A stretch of 64,000 bases of DNA from Enterocloster bolteae. Lineage in GTDB: Bacteria; Bacillota; Clostridia; Lachnospirales; Lachnospiraceae. The stretch is from assembly GCA_021772025.1 (NCBI GenBank), contig JAETNT010000012.1, positions 1 to 64,000 on the forward strand, in the 5' to 3' direction. This document shows positions 15,365 through 26,391 of this stretch, piece after piece. Below the pieces are notes generated by a model. The model was not told where the DNA came from. It was given only the letters and a program-made list of their open reading frames with translations, and searched no databases. The position numbers and the translations under genes were made by a program. Each line of letters starts with the position of its first letter. Position 1 is the first letter of the stretch.

Positions 15365-16605
15365 CAGGGACAAAAAATGAGATATGGTCCAATTTATGGG
15401 TGAAAGCCCGTGCAGAAGAAATGCTCCCTATGCTGATACAGATCCGCAGAAGACTGCATCAGCATCCGGAATTGGGAACGGATGAATATGAGACAGGAGT
15501 CATCATCCGGGAATATTTGGATAAATGGGGGATACCCTATCAATATCCCAGCGCCGATACCGGCCTGGTGGCGTTGGTGAAGGGGAAAAAAATGGCAGGA
15601 GATGAGAAACAGTCTTTTCAGGAAAATTTCATAACAGTGGGGCTCCGGGCAGATATGGATGCTCTTCCGGTTCAGGAGGATGAAAACCGGCCGTATTGTT
15701 CCAAAAACCCGGGAGTAATGCACGCATGCGGCCACGATGCCCACATGACAATTGCTCTGGGGGCTGCCTGGCTGCTAAAGCGCTATGAGAAAGAGTGGTC
15801 CGGCAATGTAAAGATACTTTTTCAGCCTGCTGAGGAAACCTGCGGCGGCGCAGAGCGGATGGTACAGGAGGGATGCATGGAGAATCCTCATGTAGATTAT
15901 GTCCTGGGTCTCCATATGATGCCTTCCTATGAATACGGGGAGGTGGAATTAAAATATGATGATTTAAATGCCTCCTCCGATGAGGTGCGGCTGATTATAA
16001 AAGGGAAGAGCTGCCACGGCGCTTATCCTGACGGCGGAATTGATGCGATTACAGCAGCAGCGGCTTTGGTTCAAAGCCTTCAGACTTTGGTAAGCCGTCG
16101 GATTTCACCCTTTCAAAATGCGGTGCTTTCCTTGGGAACCATAAACGGGGGAACAGCCCCCAATGTGATGGCGGATCGGGTAGAGCTGGAGGGAACCCTG
16201 AGAACTACAGATTCTCAAACCCGCAGGATGGCAAAAGATTACATCAGCCAGATGACGGAAAATATTTGCAAAGCCTACGGAGGAGAGGGAGAGGCTGTAT
16301 TTACTCCAGGTTATGATGCCCTTATTAATAACAATGAGATAGTAGATCTGGTTGCAGAAACCGTTTCCCAGACTTTGGGAAAAGAGCATATCCATTTTAA
16401 AACGTTTCCAAGCCTGGGAGTTGAGGATTTTTCTTTTTTCTTAAACAGAGCGCCGGGAGCCTTCTATCACCTGGGCTGCGCCAGTCAGGAAAAAGGAATC
16501 GGAGCGCCTCTTCACAATAATCAGTTTGATATAGACGAGCGGGCCCTGAGCTTGGGGGTGGCCCTTCAGGTTATGCTGGTAATGAAGCTTTTCAAGCGAG
16601 GATAA
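15361..16605 (+). CDS. M20-family amidohydrolase (amino-acid N-deacylase type)
   Basis: Metal-dependent amidohydrolase of the IAA-amino acid hydrolase / N-acyl-L-amino acid amidohydrolase group, 414 residues. Metal ligands and signature are visible in GLRADMDALPVQE, MHACGHDAHM and QPAEETCGGAERM, with the dimerisation domain around 190-310 (GKSCHGAYPDGGIDAI). No signal peptide. Its start overlaps the alr stop, so the two are translationally coupled. Substrate is not clear from sequence; a deacylase or DAP-related deacetylase would fit wall metabolism beside alr, but this is inference. Confidence 0.85.
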   Translation: MTGTKNEIWSNLWVKARAEEMLPMLIQIRRRLHQHPELGTDEYETGVIIREYLDKWGIPYQYPSADTGLVALVKGKKMAGDEKQSFQENFITVGLRADMDALPVQEDENRPYCSKNPGVMHACGHDAHMTIALGAAWLLKRYEKEWSGNVKILFQPAEETCGGAERMVQEGCMENPHVDYVLGLHMMPSYEYGEVELKYDDLNASSDEVRLIIKGKSCHGAYPDGGIDAITAAAALVQSLQTLVSRRISPFQNAVLSLGTINGGTAPNVMADRVELEGTLRTTDSQTRRMAKDYISQMTENICKAYGGEGEAVFTPGYDALINNNEIVDLVAETVSQTLGKEHIHFKTFPSLGVEDFSFFLNRAPGAFYHLGCASQEKGIGAPLHNNQFDIDERALSLGVALQVMLVMKLFKRG

Positions 16606-16611
16606 TTCTTC

Positions 16612-16640
16612 TTGTGTTATAAAATAAAATTCGCTATAAT
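16612..16640 (+). promoter_or_regulatory. Promoter of the HAMP protein-recJ pair
   Basis: TTGTGT (16612-16617), 17 nt, TATAAT (16635-16640), 39 nt before ATG 16680. Confidence 0.65.
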
Positions 16641-16679
16641 AGACATATTCCGGCAAAAAAGGTGGGCATAGGAGAGCGC

Positions 16680-17705
16680 ATGAGAACCTATTTAAAAAGT
16701 AAAATGACCATTAAAAACCGCCTGATTTTAATTGAGATTATCAGCATTTTGGGGATGATCGTCATAGGACTGGTTGCCATTATAACCAGCAAAAAGATTA
16801 ATCAGGCCAGTACGGACATTGCGGATTTCTGGATTCCGTCTGCAATTGCGGTGGAGGAGCTTAACACGGATACCTCAGATTACCGGATTGCGGAACATGA
16901 CCATATCCTTTCCAAGAACCGGGACAAGATAGATGAGCTGGAGATAGAGCTGAGTTTAAAACGCCAGAAGATCGGGGCGGAATTTGAACGGTATATCCGC
17001 TTTTATGTCGGAAGCGATGAGGAAGATGTCCAGATCCATCAGGCCCAAAACCTTTGGCAGCAGTATGCGGCTATCAGTGAGGAAATTTTGGAGATTAGCC
17101 GTGCTAATGAGACAGATAAGGCATTGGAGCTTATAAACGGACAGTCTAAGGAGCTATTTGACGAATACAGCCGGCTGCTGAAAGCTATCGGCGTTGAAAA
17201 GCAGGCCGGAGCGAATAGAAGCAGCGAATATGGAAATCAGTTATACAGCCGGCTTGTTGGCTGGAAAATTGCCTTGATTCTAGTGCTGGCTCTGATATTA
17301 TCTGTCTTGATTATCTCCTTGATACGAGGAATGGTAAAATCCATTATTCTTTTGACGGACGGAATTACTCGGGTATCAGCGGGAGACTTGGATTTACGCT
17401 TAAAGTGTGACGGAGACAGGGAAATGGAGCAAGTTATCCGCTCTGTCAATTCTCTTGCCGTCAGCCTGAAAACCATGGTGAATGATGAAAAAAGGGTTCT
17501 GGGAGAGATCGCTTCCGGCAACTTAGACGCTTCCTCTAAAGCGGAGCCTTCTTACAGAGGGGATTTTGCCGCTATTCTTTATACAATCAGAAATCTTGAA
17601 ATACGGCTGAAAGAGCAGAGAGAGTCCCACGCACAAAGAGAGGAACAGGGGATAGATGGGAAAAAGACGGACAGGCGCCCCCAGCCAGTGGATGGTACAG
17701 ACTAA
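16680..17705 (+). CDS. Membrane sensor with four-helix-bundle input and HAMP domains, no output domain
   Basis: The 341-residue protein looks like the front half of a methyl-accepting chemotaxis receptor. It has a first membrane helix (about 15-45), an extracellular four-helix-bundle region (46-195), a second helix (about 200-222), a HAMP domain (223-280) and a second HAMP-like segment (GEIASGNLDASS, about 285-320). It ends where the MCP signalling domain would start. The last 50 nt overlap the recJ start in another frame, so the truncation is fixed by the gene arrangement. It may be a remnant or a short sensor acting on another receptor. ATG 16680 has AGGAGA upstream. Confidence 0.75.
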   Translation: MRTYLKSKMTIKNRLILIEIISILGMIVIGLVAIITSKKINQASTDIADFWIPSAIAVEELNTDTSDYRIAEHDHILSKNRDKIDELEIELSLKRQKIGAEFERYIRFYVGSDEEDVQIHQAQNLWQQYAAISEEILEISRANETDKALELINGQSKELFDEYSRLLKAIGVEKQAGANRSSEYGNQLYSRLVGWKIALILVLALILSVLIISLIRGMVKSIILLTDGITRVSAGDLDLRLKCDGDREMEQVIRSVNSLAVSLKTMVNDEKRVLGEIASGNLDASSKAEPSYRGDFAAILYTIRNLEIRLKEQRESHAQREEQGIDGKKTDRRPQPVDGTD

Positions 17706-19395
17706 ACGGGCGGATTTTTCAGGCATTGCACAAAAATACGGTATCAGCCCGGTAACGGCCCGAATTATTCGCAATCGGGGAGTAATAGAGGATGAGGACA
17801 TAAGAAAATATTTATTCGGAACTCTTGAGGACATGTACAGCCCGTGGCTGCTTCCGGATATGGATAAGGCGGCGGCAATTATAAAGCAGAAGGCAGAGGA
17901 AAAGGCTTCCATACGGGTGGTGGGGGACTATGACATTGACGGGGTCTGCTCTACCTATATTCTCCTTACGGCTTTAAAGGAGATAGGGGTTCAGGGAGAT
18001 TACCGGATTCCTGACCGGGTGAAAGACGGGTATGGGATTAATGAGGCAATTATTCGTCAGGCAGCACAGGACAAGATTGATACGATTTTAACCTGTGACA
18101 ACGGAATTGCCGCTGTAGAACAGATTGCTCTGGCGAAACAGCTGGGAATGACGGTCATCGTTACGGATCATCATGATATCCAAAGAGCAGAGAGCGGAAA
18201 AGATATTCTCCCTCCGGCAGATGCGGTGGTAAACCCTAAACGTCAGGACAGCCATTATCCATACTCGGATATCTGCGGCGGCATGGTGGCATATAAGCTG
18301 ATGAGGGCTCTGTACGAAATATGCTCCGTTCCGCTGGAAAAATGGGAAAATATGCTGGAAATTGCCGCAATTGCCACAGTTGGGGATGTGATGAAACTTC
18401 AGGATGAAAATCGGATTGCGGTGAAGGCGGGGCTTAAGCGCATTGCCCATTCCTCCAATCCGGGCCTTAGGAGCCTGATTGAAAAAAATAATTTGGATCC
18501 AAAAGCCCTGACAGCCTATCATATCGGGTTTGTTATTGGTCCGTGCTTAAATGCCGGGGGCCGTCTGCAGACTGCCAGGCTGGCCTTAGAGCTTCTTTTG
18601 GCGGAAGAAAAGGAAAAAGCGGACAAGTTGGCAGAGGAGTTAAAGGAACTTAATGAACAGCGCAAGGATATGACTCTTAAAGGGACAGCAGAAGCTATGG
18701 AACAGGTGGAAAAGTACTATCTGAGAGATAAAGTTCTGGTAGTATTTCTTCCGGAGTGTCATGAATCTCTGGCAGGCATTGTGGCCGGGCGCTTAAGAGA
18801 ACAGTACCAGAAACCTGCCATTGTACTAACCAGAGCAGAGGAGGGAGTAAAAGGCTCCGGGCGATCCATCGAGGCCTACCATATGTTTGAAAGGCTGGTG
18901 GAGGTAAGAGATCTGCTTACTAAGTTCGGCGGACATCCTATGGCGGCAGGGCTATCCCTTCCGGAGGAGCATGTGGCAGAGCTCCGCCGCCGCCTTAACG
19001 AAAACGCCGGGCTTATAGAGCAGGATTTTATCCGCAAAGTGTGGATTGATGTGCCTATGCCTGTAGAATACATAAATGAATCTTTTATACAGGAGCTGGA
19101 GCTTTTAGAGCCCTTTGGAAACGGCAATGAAAAGCCTCAGTTTGCTCAAAAAGATATGAAAGTCCGAAGCGTCAAGGTATTGGGGAAAAATCATAACGCG
19201 GTAAAAATTTCCCTGGCTGCGCCGGCTGGCTTTGTTATAGATGCTATGATGTTTGGCGATGGGGACGGCTTTGTTGAAGAAATGGGAGACCGAAATACCA
19301 TGGATATTATCTATTATCCTGCCGTTAACGAGTATAATGGAAATCGGACTTTACAGATTGTGATTAACGAGTATCGATTCTCTAAAAAAGTGTAA
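17656..19395 (+). CDS. recJ: Single-stranded-DNA-specific exonuclease RecJ
   Basis: 5'-3' ssDNA exonuclease for recombination and repair, 579 residues. DHH phosphoesterase motifs are intact: DYDIDG (91-96), CDNG (147-150) and DHH (171-173); the DHHA1 domain contains GRLREQYQKPAIVL and GSGRSIEAYHMFE, and an OB-like C-terminal part follows. At 579 residues it is the short RecJ form. The start at 17656 keeps the usual QWMVQTKRADF N-terminus and has AGGGG just upstream; it lies inside the preceding gene. Confidence 0.93.
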   Translation: MGKRRTGAPSQWMVQTKRADFSGIAQKYGISPVTARIIRNRGVIEDEDIRKYLFGTLEDMYSPWLLPDMDKAAAIIKQKAEEKASIRVVGDYDIDGVCSTYILLTALKEIGVQGDYRIPDRVKDGYGINEAIIRQAAQDKIDTILTCDNGIAAVEQIALAKQLGMTVIVTDHHDIQRAESGKDILPPADAVVNPKRQDSHYPYSDICGGMVAYKLMRALYEICSVPLEKWENMLEIAAIATVGDVMKLQDENRIAVKAGLKRIAHSSNPGLRSLIEKNNLDPKALTAYHIGFVIGPCLNAGGRLQTARLALELLLAEEKEKADKLAEELKELNEQRKDMTLKGTAEAMEQVEKYYLRDKVLVVFLPECHESLAGIVAGRLREQYQKPAIVLTRAEEGVKGSGRSIEAYHMFERLVEVRDLLTKFGGHPMAAGLSLPEEHVAELRRRLNENAGLIEQDFIRKVWIDVPMPVEYINESFIQELELLEPFGNGNEKPQFAQKDMKVRSVKVLGKNHNAVKISLAAPAGFVIDAMMFGDGDGFVEEMGDRNTMDIIYYPAVNEYNGNRTLQIVINEYRFSKKV

Positions 19396-19468
19396 AGATT
19401 TTCAGGCATGATCCTGCGGTACTTTGCAGATTATATATGAAAAGGACAATAAAAGGAGGAAGAGGAAC

Positions 19469-20716
19469 ATGGTCAATGAAGTAATGGAATTCTTAAGCAG
19501 TCAAGATCCGGAAGTAGGCAGTGCTATAGAAAAAGAGTGTGCCCGTCAAAGAAGGAATCTGGAGCTGATTGCGTCTGAAAATATCGTATCCGAAGCTGTT
19601 ATGATGGCAATGGGTACGGTACTTACCAACAAATATGCAGAAGGCTATCCGGGCAAGCGCTATTATGGTGGGTGCGAAGTGGTAGATCAAGTGGAGACTA
19701 TTGCCATTGAGCGGGCCAAAAAGCTGTTTGGCTGCGATTATGCCAATGTACAGCCCCATTCCGGTGCCCAGGCCAATATGGCGGTATTTGTGGCAATGCT
19801 AAAGCCTGGTGATACGGTTATGGGAATGAACCTGAATCACGGCGGCCACCTTACCCATGGAAGTCCTGTGAACTTCTCCGGCCTTTATTTTAATATTGTT
19901 CCTTATGGCGTAAATGATCAGGGATTTATTGACTATGATGAAATGGAGCGTTTGGCAGTAGAGCATAAGCCGAAATTGATTGTGGCGGGGGCCAGCGCCT
20001 ATGGACGCACCATTGATTTTAAGCGTTTTCGGGAAGCAGCCGATAAAGCAGAAGCATACCTGATGGTAGATATGGCTCATATTGCCGGACTGGTGGCAGC
20101 CGGGCTTCATCCCAGCCCCATTCCCTATGCAGACGTAGTGACAACCACTACCCATAAGACCTTAAGAGGCCCCAGAGGCGGCATGATTCTGGCTAATAAA
20201 GAAGCAGCGGAAAAGTTTAATTTCAATAAGGCCATTTTCCCGGGCACCCAGGGAGGCCCCTTAGAGCATGTCATTGCGGGCAAGGCCGTATGCTTTGGCG
20301 AGGCATTAAAACCGGAGTTTAAAGAGTATCAGGCTCAGGTTGTAAGAAATGCCAAGGCATTGGCGGCAGCTCTGGAAAAGCAGGGATTTCGGGTTCTTAC
20401 CGGAGGAACTGACAACCATTTGATGTTGGTAGACTTAAGAGGTATGGATGTAACCGGAAAAGAGTTGCAGAACCGCTGTGACGAAGTTTATATTACGTTA
20501 AATAAGAACGCAGTTCCGAATGATCCCAGAAGTCCTTTTGTCACCTCCGGCGTCCGTATCGGAACCCCAGCCATTACCTCCAGAGGGCTGGTAGAAGGAG
20601 ATATGGACAAGATTGCTGAGTGTATCTGGCTGGCAGCCACTGATTTTGAGGCTAAAGCAGACTATATTCGGGCAGAGGTTACCAAAATTTGCAAAAAGTA
20701 CCCGATTTACCAATAA
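19469..20716 (+). CDS. glyA: Serine hydroxymethyltransferase
   Basis: PLP enzyme converting serine and tetrahydrofolate to glycine and methylene-THF; 415 residues, standard length. Visible family blocks are [39 protein letters not shown] and the PLP lysine in [14 protein letters not shown]. The ATG at 19469 follows AAAGGAGGAAGAGG; the longer upstream frame to 19424 lacks homology. A strong terminator follows. Confidence 0.96.
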   Translation: MVNEVMEFLSSQDPEVGSAIEKECARQRRNLELIASENIVSEAVMMAMGTVLTNKYAEGYPGKRYYGGCEVVDQVETIAIERAKKLFGCDYANVQPHSGAQANMAVFVAMLKPGDTVMGMNLNHGGHLTHGSPVNFSGLYFNIVPYGVNDQGFIDYDEMERLAVEHKPKLIVAGASAYGRTIDFKRFREAADKAEAYLMVDMAHIAGLVAAGLHPSPIPYADVVTTTTHKTLRGPRGGMILANKEAAEKFNFNKAIFPGTQGGPLEHVIAGKAVCFGEALKPEFKEYQAQVVRNAKALAAALEKQGFRVLTGGTDNHLMLVDLRGMDVTGKELQNRCDEVYITLNKNAVPNDPRSPFVTSGVRIGTPAITSRGLVEGDMDKIAECIWLAATDFEAKADYIRAEVTKICKKYPIYQ

Positions 20717-20735
20717 AATAGAATTTTTACAAAAC

Positions 20736-20776
20736 AAAACCCCTGTCTGGCGGTAGAACCGTTGGACAGGGGTTTT
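20736..20776. terminator. Bidirectional terminator, glyA / activase
   Basis: AAAACCCCTGTC (20736-20747) and GACAGGGGTTTT (20765-20776) form a perfect 12-bp stem with A and T tracts on either side, between convergent genes. Confidence 0.88.
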
Positions 20777-20813
20777 ATGGTGCGGATTTCTCTAAAGGCT
20801 GGCCGCAATAGGT

Positions 20814-23800
20814 CTAAGAAGACAAGCTTGCCGCCGCTACATTGGCGGACGTTCCGGATTCCTGCCTGTCAGGATTGTCTTTTCCGGGGGTGGTAACTCC
20901 TCCATGGGGTCCCTCATTTGGATCCGGCTGTCGGGGAGACTTTTTGTTTAGATTTTTCTGGGCAGTAGCCAACATGAGTTTAATACGGTTTAACTGGTTC
21001 ACCTCGCTGGCTCCGGGGTCATAGTCTACGGCAATAATATTAGACTGAGGATAGCTGCGGCGCAGCTCCTTGATTACACCCTTGCCGACAATATGATTAG
21101 GCAGGCAGCCAAAGGGCTGGGCGCAAACAATATTTTCTACACCGCTGTGAATCAGCTCCAACATTTCGCCGGTAAGAAACCATCCTTCCCCGGTCTGATT
21201 GCCTAGGGACACAAACTCTTTGGCCATATCTGCCAAATTTCGGATATTGGCAGGAGGATTAAAATGACGGCTCTGTTCCAGCTCCTTTCTGGCGCTTTTG
21301 CGGAAATATTCCAACAAAGCAACCGCCATGTTGGACAGCCGGGCAGAAGAACGCTTGCCGCCTAAGTGGTCGGCTTTAAAATTGCTGTTATAGAAGCAGT
21401 ATAGGAGAAAATCCATTAAATCCGGCATTACTGCCTCAGCTCCCTCTGCCTCTAAAAGCTCTACAATGTGGTTATTGGCCAAAGGGGAGAACTTTACTAA
21501 AATCTCTCCCACAATGCCGACCCGGGGCTTTTTCACAACCCGTCTGGGCAGGTTATCAAAATCCTGGATAATACCTCTTAAATTCCGGCCAAACTCAATC
21601 ATGGACGGAGAACGTTTGGACAGAGAAGCGATACAGCGCTTTTTCCATTTTTCATGGAGTTCATTGGCGCTTCCGATTATAGCCTCATAGGGCCTGGTAG
21701 CGTAAAGCACCCGCATAAAGACATCGCCATACACAATGGCCTGCATGGCCTTTGTCACCAGAGGCAGGGTGATAGTAAAGCCCGGATTGGTTTCCATGCC
21801 GTTGGCGTTGACGGAGATAACCGGTATTTGCTCCATCCCCGCCTTTTCCAAAGCCCTGCGGATAAAGCCGATATAATTGGAAGCACGGCAGCCGCCGCCG
21901 GTCTGAGTCATAAAGATAGCGGTATGATCCAAATCATACTGGCCGGAGAGCAAGGCGTCCATGATTTGACCAATGACAATGAGGGACGGATAGCAGGCAT
22001 CATTATTGACATATTGAAGCCCTACATCCACAGCATTGCGGTTATGGTTCTGGAGGATCTGAATTCGGTAGCCAAAAGAACGGATAGCCGGTTCCAGCAA
22101 ATCAAAATGGATAGGCGACATCTGAGGACACAGGATGGTATAATTCTTTTTCATACTCCGGGTAAACACCTGACGGTTATACGAGCTGGAGACAATTTTC
22201 CTGCTGTAATGCTTTTGCTCCCGGACTCTTAGTGCGGCAATGAGAGAGCGGATTCGGATTCTGGCAGCCCCTAAATTGTTGACCTCATCAATTTTTAAAA
22301 CGGTGTAAATCTTACCGGATTTGGTAAGAATATCATTAACCTGATCCGTGGTTACTGCATCCAAGCCGCATCCAAAAGAATTTAACTGGATTAAATCCAG
22401 AATATTGCTGGTTTTTACATAGCTGGCAGCGTGATAAAGGCGGGAGTGGTACATCCACTGATCGGTTACCATTAGAGGACGTTCTACTTTGGCAAGGTGG
22501 GATACGGAATCCTCTGTAAGGACTGCAAATCCGTAGGAAGTAATGAGATCCGGAATGCCATGGTGAATTTCCGGATCAATATGGTACGGCCGGCCGGCTA
22601 AAACAATGCCCCGCTTTTTGTGTTCTTTTAACCAAGCGATAGTTTCCTCGCCCTTTTTCTCTATATCCCGGCGGGATGCTAACAGTTCATCCCAAGCCAG
22701 ATGAGCAGCCCGTTCCACCTCTTTGGCAGTTACAGGAACAAAAAAACCGGATTCCGGACCAAACTCCTTCACAAACTCTTCTGTCAGAGCTTTGGTAAGA
22801 ACTTCTTCGTTAGTAAAGGCCAGGAAGGGATTTAGAAAGCGGACATGGTTTTCTGCAATCTCCTCCATATTATTTTTAATGTTCTCTGCATAGGAGGTAA
22901 CCATGGGACAATTATAATGGTTACCTGCATCCGGCGTCTCATTGCGCTCATATGGGATACAGGGGTAAAAAATCAACCGGATTCCCTGCTTAATGAGCCA
23001 GTTAACGTGGCCATGGGCCAGCTTGGCCGGATAACACTCGGATTCACTGGGGATAGACTCAATGCCCAGCTCATAAAGCTTTCGTGTAGACTGGGGAGAT
23101 AGTACTGTGGAAAATCCCAGTTCTTTAAAAAACACGGCCCAGAAGGGGTAGTTTTCATACATGTTTAAAACCCTGGGAATACCCACTGCACCTCGGGGGG
23201 CCATATCCATGGTAAGCGGTTCGTAATCAAATATCCGTCTGTACTTATACTCAAACAGATTAGGAATTTCTTTCTTTTTTTTCTCCTGCCCCAGACCTCG
23301 TTCACATCGGTTGCCGGATACAAAGCGGCGTCCGCCGCCAAACTGACTGACTGTTAAAACACAGTTATTGGTACAGCCCTTGCACCGGGTCATAGAGGTA
23401 GTGTACTTAAGGCTCAGGATTTTCTCCAGAGAGAGCATGGAAGAGCCTTTAGAAGCATCAAACCGTTCTCTTGCAATGAGGGCAGCGCCGAAAGCGCCCA
23501 TAATGCCGGCAATATCCGGCCGGATAGCTTTACAGTCTGCAATCTTTTCAAAGCTTCTAAGAACCGCATCGTTATAGAAGGTGCCTCCCTGAACTACCAC
23601 GTGGGAGCCTAAATCAGAGGCAGAGGCAATCTTGATCACCTTAAACAAGGCATTTTTAATGACAGAGTAAGCAAGGCCGGCGGAAATGTCGGCTACGCTG
23701 GCTCCCTCTTTTTGAGCCTGCTTCACATTGGAGTTCATAAATACAGTGCATCGGGTTCCAAGATCTGTAGGATTTTTTGCAAATAAAGCTTCCCTGGCAA

Positions 23801-25199
23801 AATCTTCTACACTGTAATTTAAGGATTTAGCAAAGGTCTCAATAAAGGAACCGCAGCCGGAGGAACAGGCCTCGTTAAGCTGAACGCTGTCTACGGTGCC
23901 GTCCTTAATGCGGATGCACTTCATATCCTGCCCGCCAATATCCAAAATGCAATCCACATCCGGCTCAAAAAATGCGGCGGCGTAGTAGTGGGAGATGGTT
24001 TCCACCTCACCCTCATCCAGCATAAAAGCAGATTTGAGCAAAGCCTCGCCGTAGCCGGTAGAACAGGACCAGGCAATCTTTGCCGTAGAGGGAAGCAAGG
24101 TTTTGATTTCGCCTATCGCTTCAATGGCAGTTTTTAAAGGGCTTCCGTTGTTGCCCTTGTAGAACCGGTATAAAAGGCTTCCGTCCTCGCCTACCAGGGC
24201 AACCTTTGTGGTAGTGGATCCGGCATCGATGCCTAAGAAACAGTTGCCTTCATATGTAGATAAATCGCCGGTCTTTACACAGCTGGCTTTATGGCGCATC
24301 TGGAAACGGCGGTATTCCTCCTGATTTTCAAAGAGGGGATCCATGCGCTTTACTTCAAATCCCATTTCAATGCCAGAGGAAAGAAGGGTGATGAGAGAAT
24401 CCAGACTGGTCGCAGCCGCATTTTCTTCTACGTTCATGGCCGCTCCCATGGCGGCAAACAGGTGAGAGTGATCCGGCGCAATTATCTGATCCGGCCTCAG
24501 GCGCAGGGTGCGGATAAAAGCGGCGCGAAGCTCCGAGAGGAAATGCAAAGGGCCGCCCAGGAAAGCTACATTGCCCCGTATAGGTTTGCCGCAGGCCAAA
24601 CCGCTGATAGTCTGATTGACCACTGCCTGAAAAATAGAAGCGGCCAAATCCTCTCTGGTAGCGCCCTCGTTGATCAGGGGCTGAATGTCCGACTTAGCGA
24701 AAACGCCGCACCGGGCTGCGATAGGATAAATGGCCTGATAACTCTTTGCGTATTCATTTAATCCGGATGCATCTGTCTGGAGCAAAGATGCCATCTGGTC
24801 GATAAAGGATCCCGTGCCGCCGGCACAGATGCCGTTCATTCTTTGATCAATGCCGCCGGTGAAATAGATGATTTTTGCATCTTCTCCGCCCAGCTCAATT
24901 GCCACATCGGTCTGAGGCGCATAGTCTTGGAGAGAGGATGCAACGGCCACTACTTCCTGGACAAAAGGAACGCCCATATGATGGGAAAGGGTAAGCCCTC
25001 CGGAACCGGTAATGACTGGACGGACATCTATAGAGCCAAGCTGTTCTCCGGCCTTTTTAAGCAGCCTGGCAAGCGTTTCCTGGATATTTGCAAAATGCCG
25101 CTCATAGTCGGCAAAACGTATATGGAAATTTTCATCCAAAATTGCGATTTTAACTGTAGTGGAACCGATATCGATTCCGAGGGTGTTAAACAAACTCAT
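20814..25199 (-). CDS. Giant acyl-CoA dehydratase activase-like protein (two BcrAD/BadFG ATPase domains plus DUF2229)
   Basis: A 1461-residue fusion. Residues about 5-260 and 320-590 are two ASKHA-fold activase domains, starting [13 protein letters not shown] and [13 protein letters not shown]. Each keeps the cluster-ligand pairs: [13 protein letters not shown] with [10 protein letters not shown], and [13 protein letters not shown] with [11 protein letters not shown] cysteine-rich linker ([10 protein letters not shown]...CERG) leads into a DUF2229 / HgdB-like half with more cysteines ([43 protein letters not shown]). The last 40 residues are polar and disordered. Such proteins use ATP to push electrons into [4Fe-4S] or double-cubane enzymes; this one may be activase and catalyst in one chain. 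The reaction is unknown. It is monocistronic. Confidence 0.85.
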   Translation of the reverse strand: MSLFNTLGIDIGSTTVKIAILDENFHIRFADYERHFANIQETLARLLKKAGEQLGSIDVRPVITGSGGLTLSHHMGVPFVQEVVAVASSLQDYAPQTDVAIELGGEDAKIIYFTGGIDQRMNGICAGGTGSFIDQMASLLQTDASGLNEYAKSYQAIYPIAARCGVFAKSDIQPLINEGATREDLAASIFQAVVNQTISGLACGKPIRGNVAFLGGPLHFLSELRAAFIRTLRLRPDQIIAPDHSHLFAAMGAAMNVEENAAATSLDSLITLLSSGIEMGFEVKRMDPLFENQEEYRRFQMRHKASCVKTGDLSTYEGNCFLGIDAGSTTTKVALVGEDGSLLYRFYKGNNGSPLKTAIEAIGEIKTLLPSTAKIAWSCSTGYGEALLKSAFMLDEGEVETISHYYAAAFFEPDVDCILDIGGQDMKCIRIKDGTVDSVQLNEACSSGCGSFIETFAKSLNYSVEDFAREALFAKNPTDLGTRCTVFMNSNVKQAQKEGASVADISAGLAYSVIKNALFKVIKIASASDLGSHVVVQGGTFYNDAVLRSFEKIADCKAIRPDIAGIMGAFGAALIARERFDASKGSSMLSLEKILSLKYTTSMTRCKGCTNNCVLTVSQFGGGRRFVSGNRCERGLGQEKKKKEIPNLFEYKYRRIFDYEPLTMDMAPRGAVGIPRVLNMYENYPFWAVFFKELGFSTVLSPQSTRKLYELGIESIPSESECYPAKLAHGHVNWLIKQGIRLIFYPCIPYERNETPDAGNHYNCPMVTSYAENIKNNMEEIAENHVRFLNPFLAFTNEEVLTKALTEEFVKEFGPESGFFVPVTAKEVERAAHLAWDELLASRRDIEKKGEETIAWLKEHKKRGIVLAGRPYHIDPEIHHGIPDLITSYGFAVLTEDSVSHLAKVERPLMVTDQWMYHSRLYHAASYVKTSNILDLIQLNSFGCGLDAVTTDQVNDILTKSGKIYTVLKIDEVNNLGAARIRIRSLIAALRVREQKHYSRKIVSSSYNRQVFTRSMKKNYTILCPQMSPIHFDLLEPAIRSFGYRIQILQNHNRNAVDVGLQYVNNDACYPSLIVIGQIMDALLSGQYDLDHTAIFMTQTGGGCRASNYIGFIRRALEKAGMEQIPVISVNANGMETNPGFTITLPLVTKAMQAIVYGDVFMRVLYATRPYEAIIGSANELHEKWKKRCIASLSKRSPSMIEFGRNLRGIIQDFDNLPRRVVKKPRVGIVGEILVKFSPLANNHIVELLEAEGAEAVMPDLMDFLLYCFYNSNFKADHLGGKRSSARLSNMAVALLEYFRKSARKELEQSRHFNPPANIRNLADMAKEFVSLGNQTGEGWFLTGEMLELIHSGVENIVCAQPFGCLPNHIVGKGVIKELRRSYPQSNIIAVDYDPGASEVNQLNRIKLMLATAQKNLNKKSPRQPDPNEGPHGGVTTPGKDNPDRQESGTSANVAAASLSS

Positions 25200-25255
25200 A
25201 TTTTTTGGGAGAATCCCTGCCTCCTTTGTAAAGCCTTTAGGCAATATTCCATTTT

Positions 25256-25284
25256 AGTTTAACATAAAACGGGAAAGAATACAA
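25256..25284 (-). promoter_or_regulatory. Promoter of the activase gene
   Basis: On the minus strand TTGTAT (25279-25284), 17 nt, TAAACT (25256-25261). The leader then holds GGAGG some 19 nt before ATG 25199, with a short GGGA-TTC-TCCC hairpin between them that may bring the site closer to the start. Confidence 0.5.
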
Positions 25285-25358
25285 TTGGTAGCTTCTGTTA
25301 AAAATCTGTAAAGAATGTATGAAGATTTTGGGTAGCTATGGGAAATCCTGCAATTTGT

Positions 25359-25387
25359 TTGACAAACAACATGACGGTTAGTATAAT
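25359..25387 (+). promoter_or_regulatory. Promoter of corA
   Basis: Consensus TTGACA (25359-25364), 17 nt, TATAAT (25382-25387). Confidence 0.85.
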
Positions 25388-25435
25388 GGTAAAAGTGTTA
25401 GAATGGGTGAAATAGGCAGGAAAAGGGGGAGCGGC

Positions 25436-26377
25436 ATGATTCAGATTTTTAAGACCGATGAGGGTGTTGTACGCCAAACAGATGAGATTGAGCTGAATTC
25501 CTGGATCGCGCTGACAGATCCCACAGCTGCTGAGATTCTGGAGATTGCAGATACATTCCAAATTGAACCGGATCATCTAAGGGCGCCTCTGGACGAGGAA
25601 GAGCGTTCCCGTTTAGAAGTAGAGGAGAACTATTCCCTGGTACTGGTGGACATCCCCTCTATTGAGGAGAGAAACGGGAAGGACTGGTATGTGACCATCC
25701 CTATCGGCATCGTTATGACCAGTACCAACATCATTACGGTATGTTTGGAAGAAACGCCTGTGCTTAATGCATTTATGGACGGACGGGTTCGAGATTTTCA
25801 TACCTATATGAAAACCCGGTTTATTCTGCAGGTTCTTTATAAAAACGCGTCTCTTTACCTTCAATATCTGCGGGTCATTGAGAAAAAGAGCGAGGTTATT
25901 GAAAAAAAACTTCACAAATCTCAGAAAAACCAGGAACTAATCGAGCTTTTGGAGCTGGAAAAATCTCTTTTGTATTTCACTACATCGCTTCGATCCAACG
26001 AAGTAGTTTTGGAGAAATTGATGCGGAGTGAGAGAATTAAAAAGTACCCGGAGGATACGGAGCTTTTGGAGGATGTAATTATCGAAAATAAGCAGGCCAT
26101 TGAGATGGCAAATATTTACAGCGGCATCCTGGGCGGCACCATGGATACCTTTGCCTCGGTTATCTCCAATAACCAAAATTTGGTCATGAAGTTTCTTACC
26201 ACCGTAACTATTGTAATGTCTATCCCTACTATGATATCTAGCTTTTACGGCATGAATGTTAATTCACGGGGAATGCCTTTTGCAGCAAGCCCCTATGGAT
26301 TTCCTATTATTATCGGCTGTTCGGCGCTGATTTGCTTGATAATTGCCTGGATTTTTTCAAAAAAGGATTTATTTTAA
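25436..26377 (+). CDS. corA: CorA-family divalent cation transporter
   Basis: Mg2+/Co2+ channel of the CorA family, 313 residues. A large cytoplasmic domain is followed by two C-terminal membrane helices (about 255-275 and 285-305), with the pore signature YGMN at their junction (SFYGMNVNSRGMP). The ATG at 25436 follows GGGGGAG; the upstream frame to 25403 has no homology. The next gene starts 14 nt later. Ion preference (Mg2+, Co2+, Ni2+ or Zn2+) cannot be told from sequence. Confidence 0.92.
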   Translation: MIQIFKTDEGVVRQTDEIELNSWIALTDPTAAEILEIADTFQIEPDHLRAPLDEEERSRLEVEENYSLVLVDIPSIEERNGKDWYVTIPIGIVMTSTNIITVCLEETPVLNAFMDGRVRDFHTYMKTRFILQVLYKNASLYLQYLRVIEKKSEVIEKKLHKSQKNQELIELLELEKSLLYFTTSLRSNEVVLEKLMRSERIKKYPEDTELLEDVIIENKQAIEMANIYSGILGGTMDTFASVISNNQNLVMKFLTTVTIVMSIPTMISSFYGMNVNSRGMPFAASPYGFPIIIGCSALICLIIAWIFSKKDLF

Positions 26378-26391
26378 AAAGGGAGAAATCA

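Noticed and set aside
16612-17705. The HAMP protein considered a frameshifted full-length chemoreceptor
   Set aside because: No MCP signalling sequence is found in any frame downstream; recJ begins at once.
20814-25199. The giant activase considered as an artefact of fused adjacent genes
   Set aside because: The reading frame is open throughout, linkers are continuous, and activases of this size are familiar in Lachnospiraceae.
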